This document shows, in pieces, positions 62,693 to 64,000 of a DNA stretch of 64,000 bases. The stretch is taken from NCBI GenBank assembly GCA_038502055.1, contig JAXRKN010000038.1:62001-126000 (forward strand). Reading direction: 5' to 3'. Numbering within the stretch: position 1 is the first letter of the stretch; each line of letters starts with the position of its first letter. Source of the stretch: Tanytarsus gracilentus (Eukaryota; Arthropoda; Insecta; Diptera; Chironomidae). The translations under genes and the position numbers were made by a program. The notes below the pieces were generated by a model. It was not told the origin of the DNA, ran no database searches, and worked only from the letters and a program-made list of their open reading frames with translations.

Positions 62693-64000
62693 CTGAAAGT
62701 AAAATATCATAAATACATTCATGAGAGAGATTATTATCGATTTCATTTATGGCGATTGAGCGACAATTTCATTTTGAGCAGAAACATTTTCCATGTCTGG
62801 TGTCTGGGGAGTCCGAGATCAAAGTTCGATAAACTTTCCAATGTACCTTTTGAATGCACATGTTTTTCCTCTCTTAAAAGATAAAACGATATGGCACGAC
62901 TTTCGCATCATAAAAATGTGTTTTTTTCTCTAAAGATTCCCTTTGAACATACATTCACATTAATATTTGAGTGCACATTCGAGAATTCTCTCGAATACTC
63001 TTTTGGCATTTTAACCTTTAAAAGTCGTCTTTGTACTTAAAAAATTTTAAAAATAAAAATTCTTGGAAGAATTAAAAATAAAAAATTTTCCTACGTTTCA
63101 ATTTCAAAATGTTTCATTTTCCAAAACGTTCCCAAAATTCGAGTTCATTTATAAATATGTGTGCGAAGTATTATATAATGACTAAAAATAATCAGTAAAG
63201 CTGAATGATGCAAAAAATTAAAATAAGCAATCAAAATAATATGAGCAAAAAAGAACTTATAGCTCGACGCGGGGGTCGAACCCGCAACCTCAAGATTTCA
63301 CAGGAAAATGACTTAAGAGTCTTGCGCTCTGCCGATTGAGCTAGCCAAGCTATTTTTGTTGTTAGAAACTTTTGGCTGAAAGAAAAAACTAAGTTTCACA
63401 CAGAGAAAATGTATTCACACAGAGAAGAGAAGAGAAGATAATCAAACATTGATCTTCGTTTGTTTAATTATTGTGTTTCTAAGCAACAAAATTATGTCAC
63501 TCAAAAATTTTAAATTTATTTTCTTAACCTTGTCTCATTTTTTTTGTGTGAAATTTTTAATCGAGTTGTTAAAATTTGTATTTTCATCGTGTAAGACTTT
63601 TTAATTCCTTAAACAGTCTTATTTTTAAAAATCCATTAGCTTTCTTTTCAAGACGAATTTCACGCTTCTTTGCGGTTTCGCGTCATCATTGCAAATCAGT
63701 GAGAAATTAAAGCGATTACAATTTCACGCATCATGACAAGATAGAGACGTAACGAAGCATTGCAGATGAAAAAATTAAGCATGCGATAAAAGAAAGCACA
63801 TTTTAAACTGCAGGCGATAAAGTTTTTTTTCCCATTTTCTTCTTCTCTTTCTAAAGTCAATAATAAAATTGTTTAACTTTTTTGAAGGCAATGAGATAAC
63901 GAAGTTGAAATGAGACGATGATTTTGTGTCGCGGAGGAGGTGGAGTCGAAATGTTGGCACAATTAAACAGATTCTCATTTCGGAATCTAATGATATAATT
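62693..64000 (-). other. Part of an upstream intron of the nicotinic receptor gene
   Basis: The acceptor TTTACTTTCAG|GTATCG lies at its left end. I find no exon with TM1 or ligand-binding-domain sequence in the remaining 1.3 kb, so the preceding exon is beyond the window. A tRNA-Lys gene lies within it. Confidence 0.65.
63261..63350 (-). tRNA. tRNA-Lys(CTT) with a 17-nt intron
   Basis: The minus strand folds into a full cloverleaf: acceptor GCTTGGC/GTCGAGC (two wobbles), D stem GCTC/GAGC, anticodon stem CAAGA/TCTTG, and T arm GCGGG-TTCGAAC-CCCGC. The anticodon loop CTCTTAA carries CTT (63317-63315), and the body resembles insect tRNA-Lys (GGCTAGCTCA...GGCAGAGC, ACTCTTAA). Between loop positions 37 and 38 lie 17 extra bases (63313-63297). 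Removing them leaves exactly 73 nt, the standard length, and this is the normal site of nuclear tRNA introns. Good A and B boxes are present, and a Pol III T-run follows about 12 bp downstream. Odd points are the T discriminator base and extra complementarity that extends the acceptor stem. It lies in an intron of the receptor gene, same strand. A decayed copy is possible. Confidence 0.78.

Noticed and set aside
63256..63354. Reading the tRNA-like gene as a Leu tRNA with a long variable arm
   Set aside because: The extra bases sit inside the anticodon loop, and the D-arm and loop match tRNA-Lys; a Leu fold leaves the anticodon stem unpaired.

Overview
The window is AT-rich animal nuclear DNA, about two-thirds or more A+T by eye. 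It has short GT-AG introns, arthropod-style TCAGT initiators and insect gene families: an insect-type nicotinic acetylcholine receptor alpha subunit, and gut-type GH18 chitinases with a peritrophin-A domain. A nematoceran fly such as a midge is the best guess, but the species cannot be fixed from sequence alone. The window is gene-poor. I find six confident spliced protein genes or gene ends, one probable small secreted-protein gene, and one tRNA gene. The rest is intergenic or intronic DNA with a few repeats and mobile-element relics.

Layout: the 3' end of a tetraspanin gene (2-830, +); a three-exon gene for a 132-residue secreted protein of unknown function (2157-2790, -); then about 26 kb with no recognisable coding exon. 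That stretch carries a 103-bp tandem duplication, a GC-rich hairpin-rich inverted-repeat element (8.1-9.6 kb), a 20-bp tandem repeat near 18.0 kb, a minus-strand solo LTR (21488-22097) and an adjacent 78-81-bp tandem repeat. A complete TMEM126-family gene (29385-30159, +) follows, a mitochondrial membrane protein family linked to complex I assembly. After about 9 kb without genes comes a tandem cluster of three GH18 chitinase genes, all on the minus strand (39363-41401, 42229-43827, 44162-45422). Near 50.6-51.5 kb lies a mobile-element-like block with a 17-bp minisatellite. The right end holds the last five coding exons of a nicotinic acetylcholine receptor alpha subunit (57411-62692, -). Its gene continues beyond the window, and a tRNA-Lys(CTT) gene with a 17-nt intron sits upstream of the first visible exon on the same strand.

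The three chitinases share exon structure and a TATAAAAGC box about 33 bp upstream of an initiator, so they are probably co-regulated paralogues acting on chitin of the gut lining or food. They differ in ways that suggest divergence of function. One has a long Thr/Ser linker plus a chitin-binding domain. One has a short linker and an Asn in place of the first Asp of the catalytic motif. One has lost the chitin-binding domain through read-through into a stop codon. The middle copy looks like a mosaic of its two neighbours, with an intron almost identical to that of one of them, which suggests gene conversion.

The exon joins were worked out by hand from reading frame, splice sites and family similarity. 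All phases close, but no transcript data were available.
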